The notes: generated by a model not told the origin, from the letters alone. Shown: positions 13,151 through 25,619, numbered from the stretch's first letter. The stretch is 64,000 nucleotides of DNA from Hedera helix (GCA_947179155.2 OX359264.1:7976501-8040500); one strand, 5' to 3'. Program-made: numbers and translations.

Positions 13151-13546
13151 GACTATATAGAAAGGTAATTTTGAAATTCAATTGTATTGTAATTAATCAA
13201 TACCAACAAGATTTGCATAAATATCATAACCCAAACCTATATACGAGAGTATACAAAAAGAAAGAAATGGTCACACTGATCAGTATGTCTGCATGTTTAT
13301 TTTGACTGGCCGTAGTTTCAAAATTTAGAATAAATAATAATTGCGACTTATAATAGTTAGTGACAAGATTGTTATTTATTATTTTTTTTAAAATAATTTT
13401 ACGTAATATAAAATAAAATAATAATTGTGACGTATAATAATTAGGGATAAAATTGTTATATTATTTATTTTGAAAGGTCATTTTAGTATTAATGACGAAG
13501 ATCATCTCAATATATTAGTGCCATTAACTCTTGGTTAACTTGTACA

Positions 13547-14942
13547 ACTGTTAATAGACATGCACAGTAGGCCGGACTGGTCCGGCCTGGCCTGGGCCTG
13601 GTAGGCTTTGGCCGTTGACCAGGCCAGGCCGGGCTTTGACTTTTGGGCCTGCAGGCCGGGCCGGGCCGGGCTTCTCGATCGAAGTCTGGCCTTTTGAGGC
13701 CTGTAGGCCGGGCCAGGCTTTAGGCCGGGCCGGGCCAGGCTTTAGGCCAGGTCAGGCCTTGGGCCGGCCCAGGGTAGGCCAGGCTAGTCCTTGGGCCGGG
13801 CCGGGTCAGGCCAGGCCTAAAAATGTAATCAACTAATTTTTAATGTGAAATATAAATATTAAATAAACTAACTAGTATATTAATTAAATGTATTGACAAA
13901 AAATTAAAAATGAGTAATTAATCAATAATAAATAATGAGTCGGTTACAAATATTTTGTTTCAAAATATTTTTAAAATGTCTTCAAAATTCAAATCTTCAA
14001 AAAATGTATCTTCCTATCTTCAAAATTTATCTCTTCGTTATATCTTCAAGAAACATATCTTCAGTCTTAAGAAAAAATATATATCTTCAATATTCATGGA
14101 TGTACAATTTCGTCAGTTTTTACTCCAACTTCGAGATCTTCTGAGCTATCTTGATCGTCTATTACATCTTGTACTATTCTTTGTGCGGAAAAATAATCTC
14201 TATAATAAATGCATATCTCCAACGATTCTAAGCTAAGTCTACTTCTCTTTTCATCCAATACCCTGCCAGATAAAGAAAATTATTGATGAATTTATTTATC
14301 TAACTTTTTAAAAAAATTAATCTTGAATATTTGAGTAGTATATTTTTAGATAATTTATAATTATATTAAATCAATTTAAATTTAAATATATTTTAAAATT
14401 AATTTTAGAATACCTAAATTAATTAATTCTATTTTGAAACTGAAAAAGTTGTACAACATTAACCGGATTTGTCAACCAATTGTGATTAGTACAATGAACA
14501 GAAAAGCCAAACAAAGTTTTTCAAAGTTTATTATCTCCCTACAATGAACTATTTCTTCCCTTCATCCGTCTTTTTGCTGCTTATATATATCAAGTTATAG
14601 TCTATAGTTAAAATGAATTAGCTAGGCTGGGCCGGTCCTCTGCGTAGGCCAGGCCGGGCTTTTTTGTAGGCCGGGCCAGACCGGTCTTCGTGGGCCAGGC
14701 CGGGCTTTTTCGTAGGCCGGGCCAGGCCGGGCTTTTTCGTGGGCCAGGCCGGGCTTTTTCGTAGGCCGGGCCAGGCCGGGCTTTTTGGTAGGCCAGGCCA
14801 GGCCAGACTTTTACGTCAAAATAGCAGCCTGTTCAAAGACTGTAGGCCGGACCGGCCCGGTCCGGGCTTTGACCAGGCCGGGCTCAGGCCAGGCCAGGCC
14901 GGCCTGTGGGCCGTAGGCCTTTTGTGCATCCCTAACTGTTAA
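13547..14942. mobile_element. Non-autonomous hAT element with 8-bp TSD
   Basis: The element spans 13555-14934 (1,380 bp). It begins TAGACATGCAC and ends GTGCATCCCTA, an imperfect terminal inverted repeat. It is flanked by an exact 8-bp duplication ACTGTTAA (13547-13554 and 14935-14942), which is the hAT signature. Both subterminal regions are strings of GGCCGGGCC/GGCCAGGCC motifs, far more GC-rich than their surroundings, while the centre is AT-rich. The short frames inside (runs of Pro-Gly-Arg-Ala) come from this repeat. There is no transposase, so mobilisation would need one in trans. Confidence 0.85.
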
Positions 14943-14949
14943 AGATGGT

Positions 14950-16140
14950 AATTTATTTAGGTGTTTCCGTCAATAAAGTTTGTTTTGTCAATTGTCAATC
15001 ATAAAATTATATACTCCGCAGTATAAATTTTGACTTTAGAAGTTAATTTAATATATTTTTAATTAAATTCAAAAATAATATATTTTTAAAATTTAAATGA
15101 ATGAAATTAATTCAGAAATTAAGAATGTCTCATATTGAGTTCAAAAAATAAAACTTTATCTTATATTTTGAAATTATAATTAAGATGCTTCTTACAACAA
15201 ATAAAAAGAAGGAAAAAACGGAAAATGACAAATATCTAAATATTGACGGTAAAACTTTAATTTCAAGCCAAAAATCAATTTAATATATTTTTAAATTTGA
15301 AATTGACATTGTTTTTTTTTTATTTAATTTTAATCAATACAATAAGAAATATTGTGAACAATTTAAAAAGTATTACTCATTATAAGTTTTATTATTTCAT
15401 AATTTTTAATAAATCATCCCAGTTTTGAGTTTAAAAATGTTCAATAATGATCATATAAATTGAAACGAATGGAATAAATAATATCAATTGTAAAATTCTA
15501 ATATTGAAAACTAATATAATTTTACATAAATTATTAAAAGAATATGTTAATTAGTAGTCTCTTCAGTTAATTTGAAATAATTATAATTATTTATACTAAA
15601 ATCTATTAAATCGCATTAATATTAAATTTTAGAGACAATCAAAATATCTCAATGAGTAATTGGAAGCTTTAAAAATACAAATCAAACTAGACTTCTGCTA
15701 CCTCTAACAGTCTAAATAACGTTAGCTAAATTCTCAAACCCTAGTTTTAAAATTAGGCAGATCATATATATTGCTTTTGATTTGGATCCAAGCATAATAA
15801 TCTCCTGCCTCTAACTTTACAACTCATAGGTTTTAAGAAGACTAATGTGTTTCTTTCAAATTTATTTAAAGGGCTGTGTTTAATTATAAATTTAAGTCCA
15901 AGATCAATTCTTAGCTAAATATATACTTATATTTGAATCTAGTAAAATTAAATATTGTAACTTGATAAGCTGATAACATATATACAAATAGTGTTAGGAT
16001 TATCACAGATCATTAAAATAAAAATTTATTCAACATAAATATTTTATTAATAATGTGTCATACTCTTAACAAGACTTCATGTAAAGATAGTTATTAAATT
16101 TTAACTCGAGAAATAATTACTATACTAGGGTAGGCGAAGA
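14950..16140. other. AT-rich intergenic DNA with MITE debris
   Basis: About 15000-15175 and 15290-15478 carry inverted-orientation pieces of the Stowaway-like family seen at 16143-18545 (for example TTAATTTTAATCAATACAATAAG). Their termini are too decayed to bound. No coding sequence was recognised. Confidence 0.4.
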
Positions 16141-16142
16141 AT

Positions 16143-16407
16143 GTACTTTTTTGATTAAAATTTTTTGGTCATTATTAATTTTTGAAAGTCAATTTGAGAT
16201 ATTTTAAAACTCAAAATTAAGATGATTTGTTAAAAATTATGAAACAATAAAGATTACAAAGAGTTATATTTTTTAAATAATTTACAATATTTATCATTGT
16301 ATTGATTAAAATTAAAAGAATATATGTCAATTTTAAATTTTAAATTTATTTAAATTAACTATAACAAGTCAATAATATAGAGCAATATAGAACGGAGGGA
16401 GGGAGTA
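16143..16407. mobile_element. Stowaway-like MITE
   Basis: The right end GAACGGAGGGAGGGAGTA is the canonical Stowaway terminus. The body (TTTTTGAAAGTCAATTTGAG ... TGTATTGATTAAAATTAAAA) is shared with the copies at 16563 and 18284. The left terminus is degenerate. Confidence 0.6.
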
Positions 16408-16562
16408 TTTGTTTGGTCCACATTCAAATTCATTGTTCCCATGCTTCCTTTGCCGTGACTAATAGAAACTGGCGAATTTTCTTCTTGGAGCCAAAATTTC
16501 CAGCTTAGATCAAGGAATTTGAAAGGGACAGTAGCATTTTAATTGATGGATATTTTCTACTA

Positions 16563-16797
16563 TTATAACAACGCTCTCCAAATTATACGATTAATATTGA
16601 CTTTTGAAAAGTCAATTTGAGATATTTTCACATTTAAAACTGACATAATTCATTTAAGTTTTGAAAACAACAAATATAATAACTAATAGTACTTCTTAAT
16701 TAGTTTATGATATTAATAATTGTATTGATTTAAACTAAATAAATTCATACTAATTTTGAATATGTAAATGTTCTTATAATTTAGAACAAATGAAGTA
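16563..16797. mobile_element. Stowaway-like MITE, second copy
   Basis: The ends are degraded (CGCTCTCCAAATTATACG and TTAGAACAAATGAAGTA), but the internal sequence follows the neighbouring copy closely. It sits about 430 bases upstream of the GT90 start codon. Confidence 0.55.
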
Positions 16798-17067
16798 TAA
16801 TAAAATTACTGTCTACACTAAATTATATCAATCAACAATTAAAAAATTGAGACAAATTATTGTTTGCTAGCTAGTACTTTAAAGTTTAAACCCACATTTT
16901 GGTGCAGAAGTCAAGAACTTGTATTTTACGAATCAACCCTAAAGAAAAAACGCTAGGATGGCTGTGGTCACCAATCTAGCTATGGTCCAAGTATTGTAAC
17001 AGGGGTTGTTGCATCATTTAATTTTATAAAACAAAAACTATGTCATTTTTTTAGTACTGGTTACAGA

Positions 17068-17072
17068 TAGAG

Positions 17073-17109
<37 letters not shown>
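17068..17109 (+). repeat. (GA)n tract in the GT90 leader
   Basis: AG/GA dinucleotides about 115 bases upstream of the GT90 start codon. Such tracts are common in plant promoters and leaders and can bind GAGA-type factors. A regulatory role here is inference. Confidence 0.7.
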
Positions 17110-17111
<2 letters not shown>

Positions 17112-17224
17112 CTTGTTCTTCTGAGGGATGCACAAAAGCTAAATTTTCAGATTAATGTTCATTAACTGCCTATAATTAATTATGAGACATTTTTCTAGTA
17201 GGCTATGATAGTTGGGAGAGGGAT

Positions 17225-17381
17225 ATGTCAGGGGCTCGGCTATGGTGGCCACCACCACTAAACAAGGCTGCAAGAACTAATAGTACTGTCCTGCTTTTAT
17301 TGATTATCCTTATAGGAGCCGCCTCTATGTATATTCGGATCGATTATGTAAGTTTAAATAATTAGTCAAACATAAAACAGG

Positions 17382-17455
<74 letters not shown>

Positions 17456-20400
17456 TTTTATTATTATTATTATTATTGTTGTTGTTGTTGTTGTTAATTA
17501 CGATACCACTTTATATGATTATGTTCATTTTTTTTGCAGAACACAGTTTATTTTGATAATGTTACTAAAGACCGCAATATCCAGATCGATAATGTAAGTA
17601 TAAATAATCAATATATATATTGATTAATTACAATACTTAGTAGTGTATGGTAATGTCCATTTTGTTTTGCAGAATACATTTTCTGTTGATAATGTAATTG
17701 ATGTTACTAAAGAGCACATGAAAATCCCAGAAAAAAATGAATTCCCAATCCAATGCTCACCTAGAAATGTGACACAAGTATGTCCATCAAATTATCCCAA
17801 AATGTTCAAATTTGAATATGGAAATGATGATTCAAAAGCAAATCCGACGTGCCCGGATTATTTTCGGTGGATTTATGAAGATTTGAAGCCGTTTAAGGCC
17901 ACAGGGATCACGAGAGACATGGTGGAAAGAGCCAAAAAAACTGCACATTTTAGACTAGTAATAGTGCAAGGGAAGGTGTATGCAGAGAAGTTCAAGAAGT
18001 CGATACAGACTAGAGATGTGTTTACTATATGGGGGATTTTGCAGCTTTTGAGACGGTATCCGGGGAAGTTGCCGGACTTGGAATTGATGTTTGATTGCGA
18101 CGACCGGCCGGTCATCAAATCGTTCAACTATCGTGGACCTAATGCCAAGGCTCCACCGGCACTGTTTCGTTATTGTGGTGATCAATGGACTAGGGATATA
18201 GTCTTTCCGGACTGGTCTTTTTGGGGTTGGTACGTTTTTCGTGATATTTTACTAAATTTGAATAGTATGAATCAATGTTTTAATACTCTTTTTTTTTAAA
18301 ATTATAAAATTATTATTAATTTTTGAAAATCAATTTGAAATATTTTTAAATTTAAAATTAAGATAATTCATTAAAAATTATGAAATAATAAAACTTACAA
18401 TAAGTAATATATTTTAAATATTTTACAATATTTATAATTGTATTGATTGAAATTAAAAGAATTTATGTCAATTTTAAATTTAAAAATCTCTTAAGTTAAA
18501 TTTAAAAAATCAACAATGATAAAATAATATGTTACAGAGGGAGTATTTATCAGAATTCCTTAAGATCTTACTGCATTCATGTTTAAATAAACCTAAGGAA
18601 ATTATTGACGAGGGGAGTTTTATTTTGCTGTTGCATTCCTTGTCTTATTGGCTGTGTCAATCTCATGTATTGTTGCCACCTATTTTTTTATTATTTATTT
18701 ATAGTTAATTTTGTAATTAAATAAAAAAATATAAAAAGAGTAATATATGGACTGGAACAACATATGAGACCGGAACAGCAGATTTGAATTTGTTTTTGAC
18801 TAAAAACTTACCATTGTGTGGAGTACAATTCAAGATATTACTGTTAGAATACACAAGTTTTTTTGGAAAATTATAGACTAACCTATAATCTTACTCGGTA
18901 TGCTTATCCGCAGAAAAGATAAAGGAGTATAGCTGCACTTTTAATTATTAAGATGAATGTAGTGGCGTTATACTCTTTTGTCTTTTCTACGGGTAAGTTT
19001 TGTGGGTAAAATTGATGAGTAAGTGTAGAAGGACTCAGTTTTTTTTATAGAGTATCTTTAATGATTTTTGTACGGTCTAGACTTGTTGGTAACAAAGATT
19101 AAGTAGATCATATTCACTGCCTAATAAATGAGCAATGTGCATTGAAGGGCTGAAATAAACATAGCACCATGGCACAAAATATGGAAAGAACTGAAAGAAG
19201 GGAATGATAAGGTGAAATGGAAGGAAAGGGAACCATATGCCTATTGGAAGGGAAACCCTTTTGTTGCTAACACCAGAAAAGACCTCCTCACCTGCAATGT
19301 CTCCCATGAACATGACTGGAATGCCCGTATCTTTGTTCAGGTAACATACGATTTCATTAGGCCTATACAAATCAATAAAGTATGTTTGGTTACCGGTGTT
19401 TGCAACAGTAACATTTGAAGGTCCCAAATATATCGCATCAATTTTGATGTATGGCGTTTGAGTCTCAAATGCTACATTTATGAATTAAATAAGTTGTATT
19501 TAAATAAGTCACTTATAGAGAGAAAATAGTCGCAAGTGCATTTGAACATCCAAATGCACAAAACGCGGCGTAAACAAACAAACATCAAGTACATGCCAAT
19601 TAATATTGGTCATTTGCTGCTGCTTTTTTATTTTCCTTTTTTGCCTACTATTGAGTATGTTCTGTTCGTAGGATTGGATTTCTGAATCTAAACAAGGATT
19701 CAAACAATCAAACCTTGCAAATCAATGCACTTATAGGTATGAAAATATTATACCTGAATTTGATCATTACGTTCTGTAATCTAGTCCCAAAAGATATGGT
19801 CTAATTTGTTGTTCACAAATTTAAACTTATTCGATGTGTAGATACAAGGTCTACATTGAGGGATATGCTTGGTCAGTTAGTGAAAAGTACATTTTAGCCT
19901 GCGATTCGGTTCCTTTGGTTGTGAAACCAAATTATTATGATTTCTTCATGAGAAGCCTACTACCGTTGCAGCATTACTGGCCGATAAAGGATGATGACAA
20001 ATGCAAATCAATAAAATTCGCGGTAGATTGGGGAAACAACCACACAGACGAGGTAAGATATTGGGATCCACGAGATATACTCGACTGCTAATACTTTTCT
20101 TGTCAACAGTCTTGTACCTTGTGTATTAACTATGGTATCTTGAGCGTCTCAGTGTATTGACAGTCAATGTACAAGATACAAGACGACTGAAAAATGACAA
20201 CAACAGGGTACCACTATGATTTTATTTTTTTTATCCACTTAATTTGCAGGCGCAAGCGATAGGAAAGGCCTCTAGCGAATTCCTCCAAGAACAGCTAAAG
20301 ATGGATAATGTGTATGATTACATGTTTCATTTGCTAAACGAATACGCGAGGCTCTTTAAATTTGAGCCTAAGATACCAGAAAAGGCTGTCGAAATCTGCT

Positions 20401-20603
20401 CGGAACTGATGGCTTGCAATGCAAATGGGACTGGGAGGAAGTTTATGATCGAGTCCTTAGTGAAGGGTCCTTCAGTGACAAGTCCATGCAACATGCACCC
20501 TCCCTATGATATACAGGATCTTGGAAAATTGCTCAAGAGGAGGACTAATGCAATGAAGAAAGTGGAGATGTGGGAAAAGGATTATTGGGATAACTTGAGT
20601 TAG
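17225..20603 (+). CDS. GT90/DUF821 (CAP10) O-glucosyltransferase-like protein
   Basis: Seven exons: 17225-17347, 17540-17593, 17673-18229, 19148-19340, 19672-19736, 19842-20052 and 20250-20603. Introns are GT-AG and phases close to 518 residues. The ATG is the first after an in-frame TGA at 17183. Residues about 20-37 (STVLLLLIILIGAASMYI) form one membrane anchor, predicting a type II Golgi/ER protein. From about residue 85 it follows the GT90 family: CPDYFRWIYEDLKPF, GKLPDLELMFDCDDRP, DWSFWGW, REPYAYWKGNP, CNVSHEHDWNAR, IEGYAWSVSEKYILACDS, FAVDWGNNH. The family is related to Rumi/POGLUT protein glucosyltransferases; plant members are thought to act on secreted proteins or cell-wall glycans, and the substrate here is unknown. 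Exon 2 is a duplicated segment (see findings). All conserved blocks are present, so it looks functional. Confidence 0.93.
17385..17494. repeat. Compound microsatellite in GT90 intron 1
   Basis: About 27 AT units are followed by a T run, then ATT triplets and GTT triplets. It should be highly polymorphic. Confidence 0.9.
18284..18545. mobile_element. Stowaway-like MITE in GT90 intron 3
   Basis: It is bounded by TACTCTTTTTTTTTAAAATT and ACAGAGGGAGTA. The body is nearly the same as 16143-16407. It lies wholly within intron 3 (18230-19147), so it does not touch coding sequence. Confidence 0.65.
18903..18996. repeat. Inverted repeat (hairpin) in GT90 intron 3
   Basis: The arm at 18903-18931 (CTTATCCGCAGAAAAGATAA...) is answered by its reverse complement at 18968-18996 (...TTGTCTTTTCTACGGGTAAG) with few mismatches and a loop of about 36 bases. 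It is probably a small foldback transposon. Confidence 0.6.
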
Positions 20604-20628
20604 CATCAATATATATATATGAGTCCGG

Positions 20629-20785
20629 CTTAACGAACCAGCGATAGCGACGGTTTTGTCCATCACTATAGTATAAAAAGCCAACAACATAGCTATGGCG
20701 ACGGTTTATACCGTCACTATATCTCAAAAATTTCGGTTTTTTATGATTTAGCGACGAACGAACCGTCGCTATAGCCAATTAGTCT
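20629..20785. repeat. CACTA-like GCGACGG repeat cluster
   Basis: The motif GCGACGG(TTT) and its complement CCGTC(G/A)CTATA alternate several times just after the GT90 stop codon, probably within its 3' UTR. Such motifs are typical of subterminal regions of plant CACTA elements. No CACTA terminus was found, so this is a fragment. Confidence 0.5.
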
Positions 20786-20789
20786 TTGG

Positions 20790-22630
20790 TTTGTTGGCGA
20801 GATTTTTTGTGTGTGTATATATATATATATGGTACTTAAATTTATGTCATTGACTTATAATAGTGATGATCATGCCTTGTTCCCCTAATATATAACTCCG
20901 CAGGGTTGTACTCCGTTTGTTCATGTTGGGAAAATATTTTTTTTGCTTCCAACCATTTTCGTTGATTTTTATTTATTTGAAGAATACACGCTTGGTGATG
21001 ATTTTTTAATTCTAATGTTACAGGCTAAAGTTTGTTACTTAAAAAACAATTATCGAAAAAGTTATGTCTGAAACTCTGAATATGTTCTATGCAAAATTAA
21101 CAACTGGGGAAATACCAAGTTCTTGTTTGGTTACACGACATTTGTTGAACGATTATGCTCTTGAAAAGGTTATGTCTTAATATGTTCCATGCAAACTTTA
21201 CTTCTAGAACAAAAAAATAATCAAAAGGTTCTCATTTTCCAATTGGTGGTTACATATATGCAGTCATGTTTGTTTTAACTTTTGGGAATTGATATTTGTG
21301 CGAGAGAAATTGATATTTTCGTAAAAAGGGACAAGTCTACACACACAATAATTAAATATTATATCAAATACTATATTCATCTATGCCATTAAAAAATTGG
21401 ACATGACACGGATTTTAATACCATATTTCATTTTTTAACAGTATAGATGAATATATATTTAATGTAACGTTTGATTGTTGTGTGTTTATATTTATTCTTT
21501 CGCAAGACTCTGCCCACACGATCCTACCTACTATTGATTCTACTTCTACTTCTGAATTTAAGAAGTTGCTTTTGATTTCGATTCTCTAAGTTATATACTG
21601 GTATTTGTTAAACTGATTCTATTCTTTTAAAAGCTGGGAAGGAGTGTTTCGAAACTAAGCTGATAAGCTAACTTCTGATAACAAAATGACTAAAATGCCC
21701 TCATAACATATAAGCTTGGTGGACTGTTTGTTTCAGTAACGTACAAGCAACTTTTCAAGAGCAACTTCAATATTTTAGAGAACAAAAATTTGAAATTAAT
21801 TACATAACTATATTAGTTCCACAAACAACAATTATATTTAATATTTTAACAAAATAAAACTTTAATTATACACTATAATTTGAGCACAATTTGATCTCTA
21901 ATTATAATATAAAAATAATATCAATTAGAAACACATTAAATATAAATTATTCCAAAAATATGAACACGTTAAATATAAATTACCTCAAGTTGGCTTCGAA
22001 AAATTAAAATCTATTATCTCGAATTAAACGAATTCTTGTTTTTTACTTGGTTCAACTGAATGAACAAAATTGGGTTTTTAATTATAGTTGCTTTCTAAAA
22101 TTATATTATACAGTTAATAATAATAAAATGCTACTTATAATTGAAATATAGTTATATTTATATTTTAATAATAATAGTAATAAATTAATATTAAGTAAGA
22201 TGATCATATGATTGTTTTGCGGTAGGTTATATTACTTATCTTTGTTTTTGATTGTCTCATTGTACAATTATGATATTGTTAAATTTATATTGTTTTTTAT
22301 AAAGACATTACTAATACAATAATTAATTTTTTAATTTAATAATTGTACCATATTATTTTTTCAATTTATTATATTTATACCTATATATATTTTATTGATA
22401 GTATAGTTTAATATTTGGTAAGGTAATTTTATTTTATTAGAAGTTGAGAAGTTGATTTGAAAAATAAGAGGTGATTCTAACTTTTAGCTTTTTATGCATT
22501 AAGGTACTTGTACATACTCAACATTTAACTTTTGGTCTCATATAGCTTCTCATTTAACTTTGCACAGTATATTTTTTCTTATGACTAATTGTGATAATGA
22601 ATTTTGTTAGATAACAAAATGCAATTTATC
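20790..22630. other. Intergenic DNA between GT90 and the LRR receptor gene
   Basis: No exon was recognised. It contains an imperfect inverted repeat with arms about 21340-21396 and 21435-21490, flanked on the left by GAATTGATATTTGTGCGAGA-type sequence that recurs at 50400. That is consistent with a foldback MITE. Confidence 0.5.
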
Positions 22631-22632
22631 AA

Positions 22633-22635
<3 letters not shown>

Positions 22636-22674
<39 letters not shown>
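22636..22674. repeat. (AT)n microsatellite
   Basis: An uninterrupted AT dinucleotide run. Confidence 0.9.
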
Positions 22675-22675
<1 letters not shown>

Positions 22676-22985
22676 CAAAAAAACTCATTCAAAATATAGT
22701 TGAGAATGTTAAAATGAAAAAGTACATTTATTCATACAAATAATTATTAAATACATTTATTCATTCATTATTTAAATTTTAATCAGTGTTGCTATTTCAT
22801 TCGGTCATTCAAATTTTCTTAATTATTCAAACTATTTGATTTTGTTTTATCAAACAATCCATAACTAGAAACCAAGGGGGAAATTTCTCATTAGGCATGC
22901 TGACAACTTTGGTTTTGAAACTTTCTGAATTTGTGATTTTATTAATAAGGGTGTCTTGCTTATTTTAGTTACTTAAGAATCATTG

Positions 22986-23304
22986 TACTCCCTTCATTCT
23001 ATATTATCTGTCACTAAAATTAAAAAAATATATATATACATTTATTAAGAATAACAATTAATAACTTAATTTTAAGAGAAAAATGACATTATTATCTTTT
23101 ATTGTGAAAAAGAGAGGGAAAAAAAAGAGAAATAGAGTTGTTATTTTGTCGGATTGTATTAAATACCCTTGAAAAATGAATATAAATATAGGTATTATAA
23201 AAAATAGAATTTAATATCCTACTAAATATATACAAACGTGCACGACAATTATTTTAGAATATACAAAATAAGCTAAAATGTCAATTATAATGGAACGGGT
23301 AGTA
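22986..23304. mobile_element. Stowaway MITE (about 319 bp)
   Basis: The ends are TACTCCCTTCATTCTATATT and ATAATGGAACGGGTAGTA, inverted copies of each other and of the Stowaway terminus, with TA edges. The interior differs from the 16-18 kb copies, so it is a separate subfamily. Confidence 0.65.
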
Positions 23305-25619
23305 TTATTCTTTCGACGCACTTCTTTTTCATTTTTTCCCCTTCATTATAAACTTTAGATTATGAAATATATTGAAAAGTAGCTTAATTCTATGTTACAA
23401 AATTAATAATTCAAAAATATGTCCGAAAATATACAAACTAATTACTCTATAAATATTACTACTATTTTACTCCAAAGTGCAAGTATCTCCTTACAAATTT
23501 CAAGTTAGTTATGATAATTATGTGGATCTAAATTGAAACAAATCTTAAACGCTCCTCCCTAAAGTATTAGTAGCTTTTATTTGTGTTTGAGGGCATAAAG
23601 GTCCAACTTTTTCAATTATATTTGAAAAGGTTAGATATTGCATTTATTCAACTTTCAAATTTTATGTGATCCATCATACACGGACGCCTACCTCAAGCGC
23701 GCCTACATAGTTGATAGCACTGTCATACCATTAGAGGTAGAACATTGACCAATTAAAATGGTCTCTTTCTGCGGATTAATTAATTTATCTCTTTTGAACT
23801 TCTTTTGGTCACTAAATTAACACTACATTAATATTTTAATAAGTGTTAAGGGTTAAAGAATAGATAGTACTTAAATATATATTATATAGAATTTTTTTTT
23901 AGATTTATTTAAAATAATACCCGCTAATTTTACTTATAAAAAGATGAAAGAATATGATCTTATTTCATTTGTATTTTACAAATGAGATGAGATCATACTC
24001 TTTTATCTTTTATATAGATAAAACTTATGGATATATTTTGAGAATAAATATAAAAACACCCTTATATATATAATTCAAGAGGAAGAAAAATAACCGACTT
24101 TTCAAGGGTATATAACGCTTATGATTTAAAAAAACTTAAAATAAAAGTAAAACCCAGAAAACTAAAAAAAATAAAATTAATAAACTTTTCAGCTATAGTT
24201 AAATCAACACGAAATCTTTCGATTTCGAGACTGTTATTTATACCCGTCTTTTAACTAATTTCTCAATCAAATACTAGAGGAAAATTATATTTTCTTAAAA
24301 AAAAAACAAGTTATATGTTAATTTAAGAGAAATCTTATAAAAATATTAAAATTTATTTTTGAAATAATATATTCCCCTAAGAATTATTGTAACTTAGAAA
24401 ATTTTTGCAACTCAATTAAAATTTATTACCACGTGAGAAGGTAAACGGTAAATAAATGGAGAAGTTATTTAGTGATATTGAAGTATCATCACGTGATATT
24501 TTAAATTATTAATATATTACTATTTTAATATATATAATAAAAAAATTTATAATATATTATTAAAATAATAATATATAAATAATTTTGAGACACCACATGA
24601 ATATATCTATTACTGTGGAATAAATTTTCAAATAAATGAGTCTCTTACTTGTTCTGGTAACAAAACCCCAAAACTGTAACTTGTGATTGGCAGCTGTGGG
24701 GACTTTTTGACTTTACCGATCTCAAACGATTAGTAACCGTATGGATATACTTTGACGATGATAAATCGCGAGATTTATAGTTCTATTTCGTACGGATTGC
24801 CGACACCATTATTATCGCAATACACGGAAAAATCAATTAGTCATTTTTCTACCCTTTGATAGACCCAAGAGGCTGTGGGGTGCACACTTTTTTTGATTTC
24901 GTATAAGTACCAAAATGAGGGAAATGATATTTTTAAACTCTCAAAATATTAATTCATTGCACAATTATACTATAGGGATGTATAATAAATCAAAAAATCA
25001 AAAAAAAAAAATCTATTGAATCAACTTTTTTATTGGGTTTAATCGGTATGTAGTTCAAATAATTTTAAAAACCGAACAAATTCAATCCACGTCGATTCAA
25101 TTATACGGTTAGTTTATCAAAATCAGTCGATTACTTATTAATGTGTCTATATACTTAGAGCTTGTATTTTTTTCAAAAAATAAAAATAAGAAATATACAA
25201 ATGCAATTAATCTATAAGTAATATCAAGAATTACATTCGACGTAACAATAATAGCATAATAATAATACCGGAAAACTCATATTACAGGTGAGAAAATTAC
25301 AATAATGACCCTACGTCATACCAAAGAGTAAATAAAATCAAATAATTTGAGCATCAAATGATAGTATAAAATGTTGGCTCTGCACTAGCTGAAAAATAAG
25401 TTATGTCAGTTAATTTGTTATTTAGCTTTTAGTCCTAAAAATTATATATTGAACTCTAAAACTAAAAAATCTCTAACTTCTCCTCCAGAAGAAGGAAACA
25501 ATGCAGTGGATTTCTCATTATAGTATCTCGACATATGTACTATTCACTTGGCCCCCCCCCTTTGACAATCACTTGCAGTAAAGGTTAAAGGTGTAACAAA
25601 CACCCCACTACACCCACTG
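23305..25619. other. AT-rich intergenic DNA, no gene seen
   Basis: No coding exon was found. It includes one tight inverted repeat, annotated separately at 23941-24009. The remainder has no structure I can name. Confidence 0.5.
23941..24009. repeat. Tight hairpin, 33-bp stem with 3-base loop
   Basis: Arms 23941-23973 and 23977-24009 are reverse complements with four differences, three of which would still pair as G-U in one RNA strand. It could be a foldback MITE remnant or a small-RNA hairpin. Expression is not visible from sequence. Confidence 0.65.

Noticed and set aside
13615..13836. Pro/Gly/Arg/Ala-rich open frame (also 14739-14942)
   Set aside because: Translation of GGCC repeat arrays inside a hAT element, not a gene.
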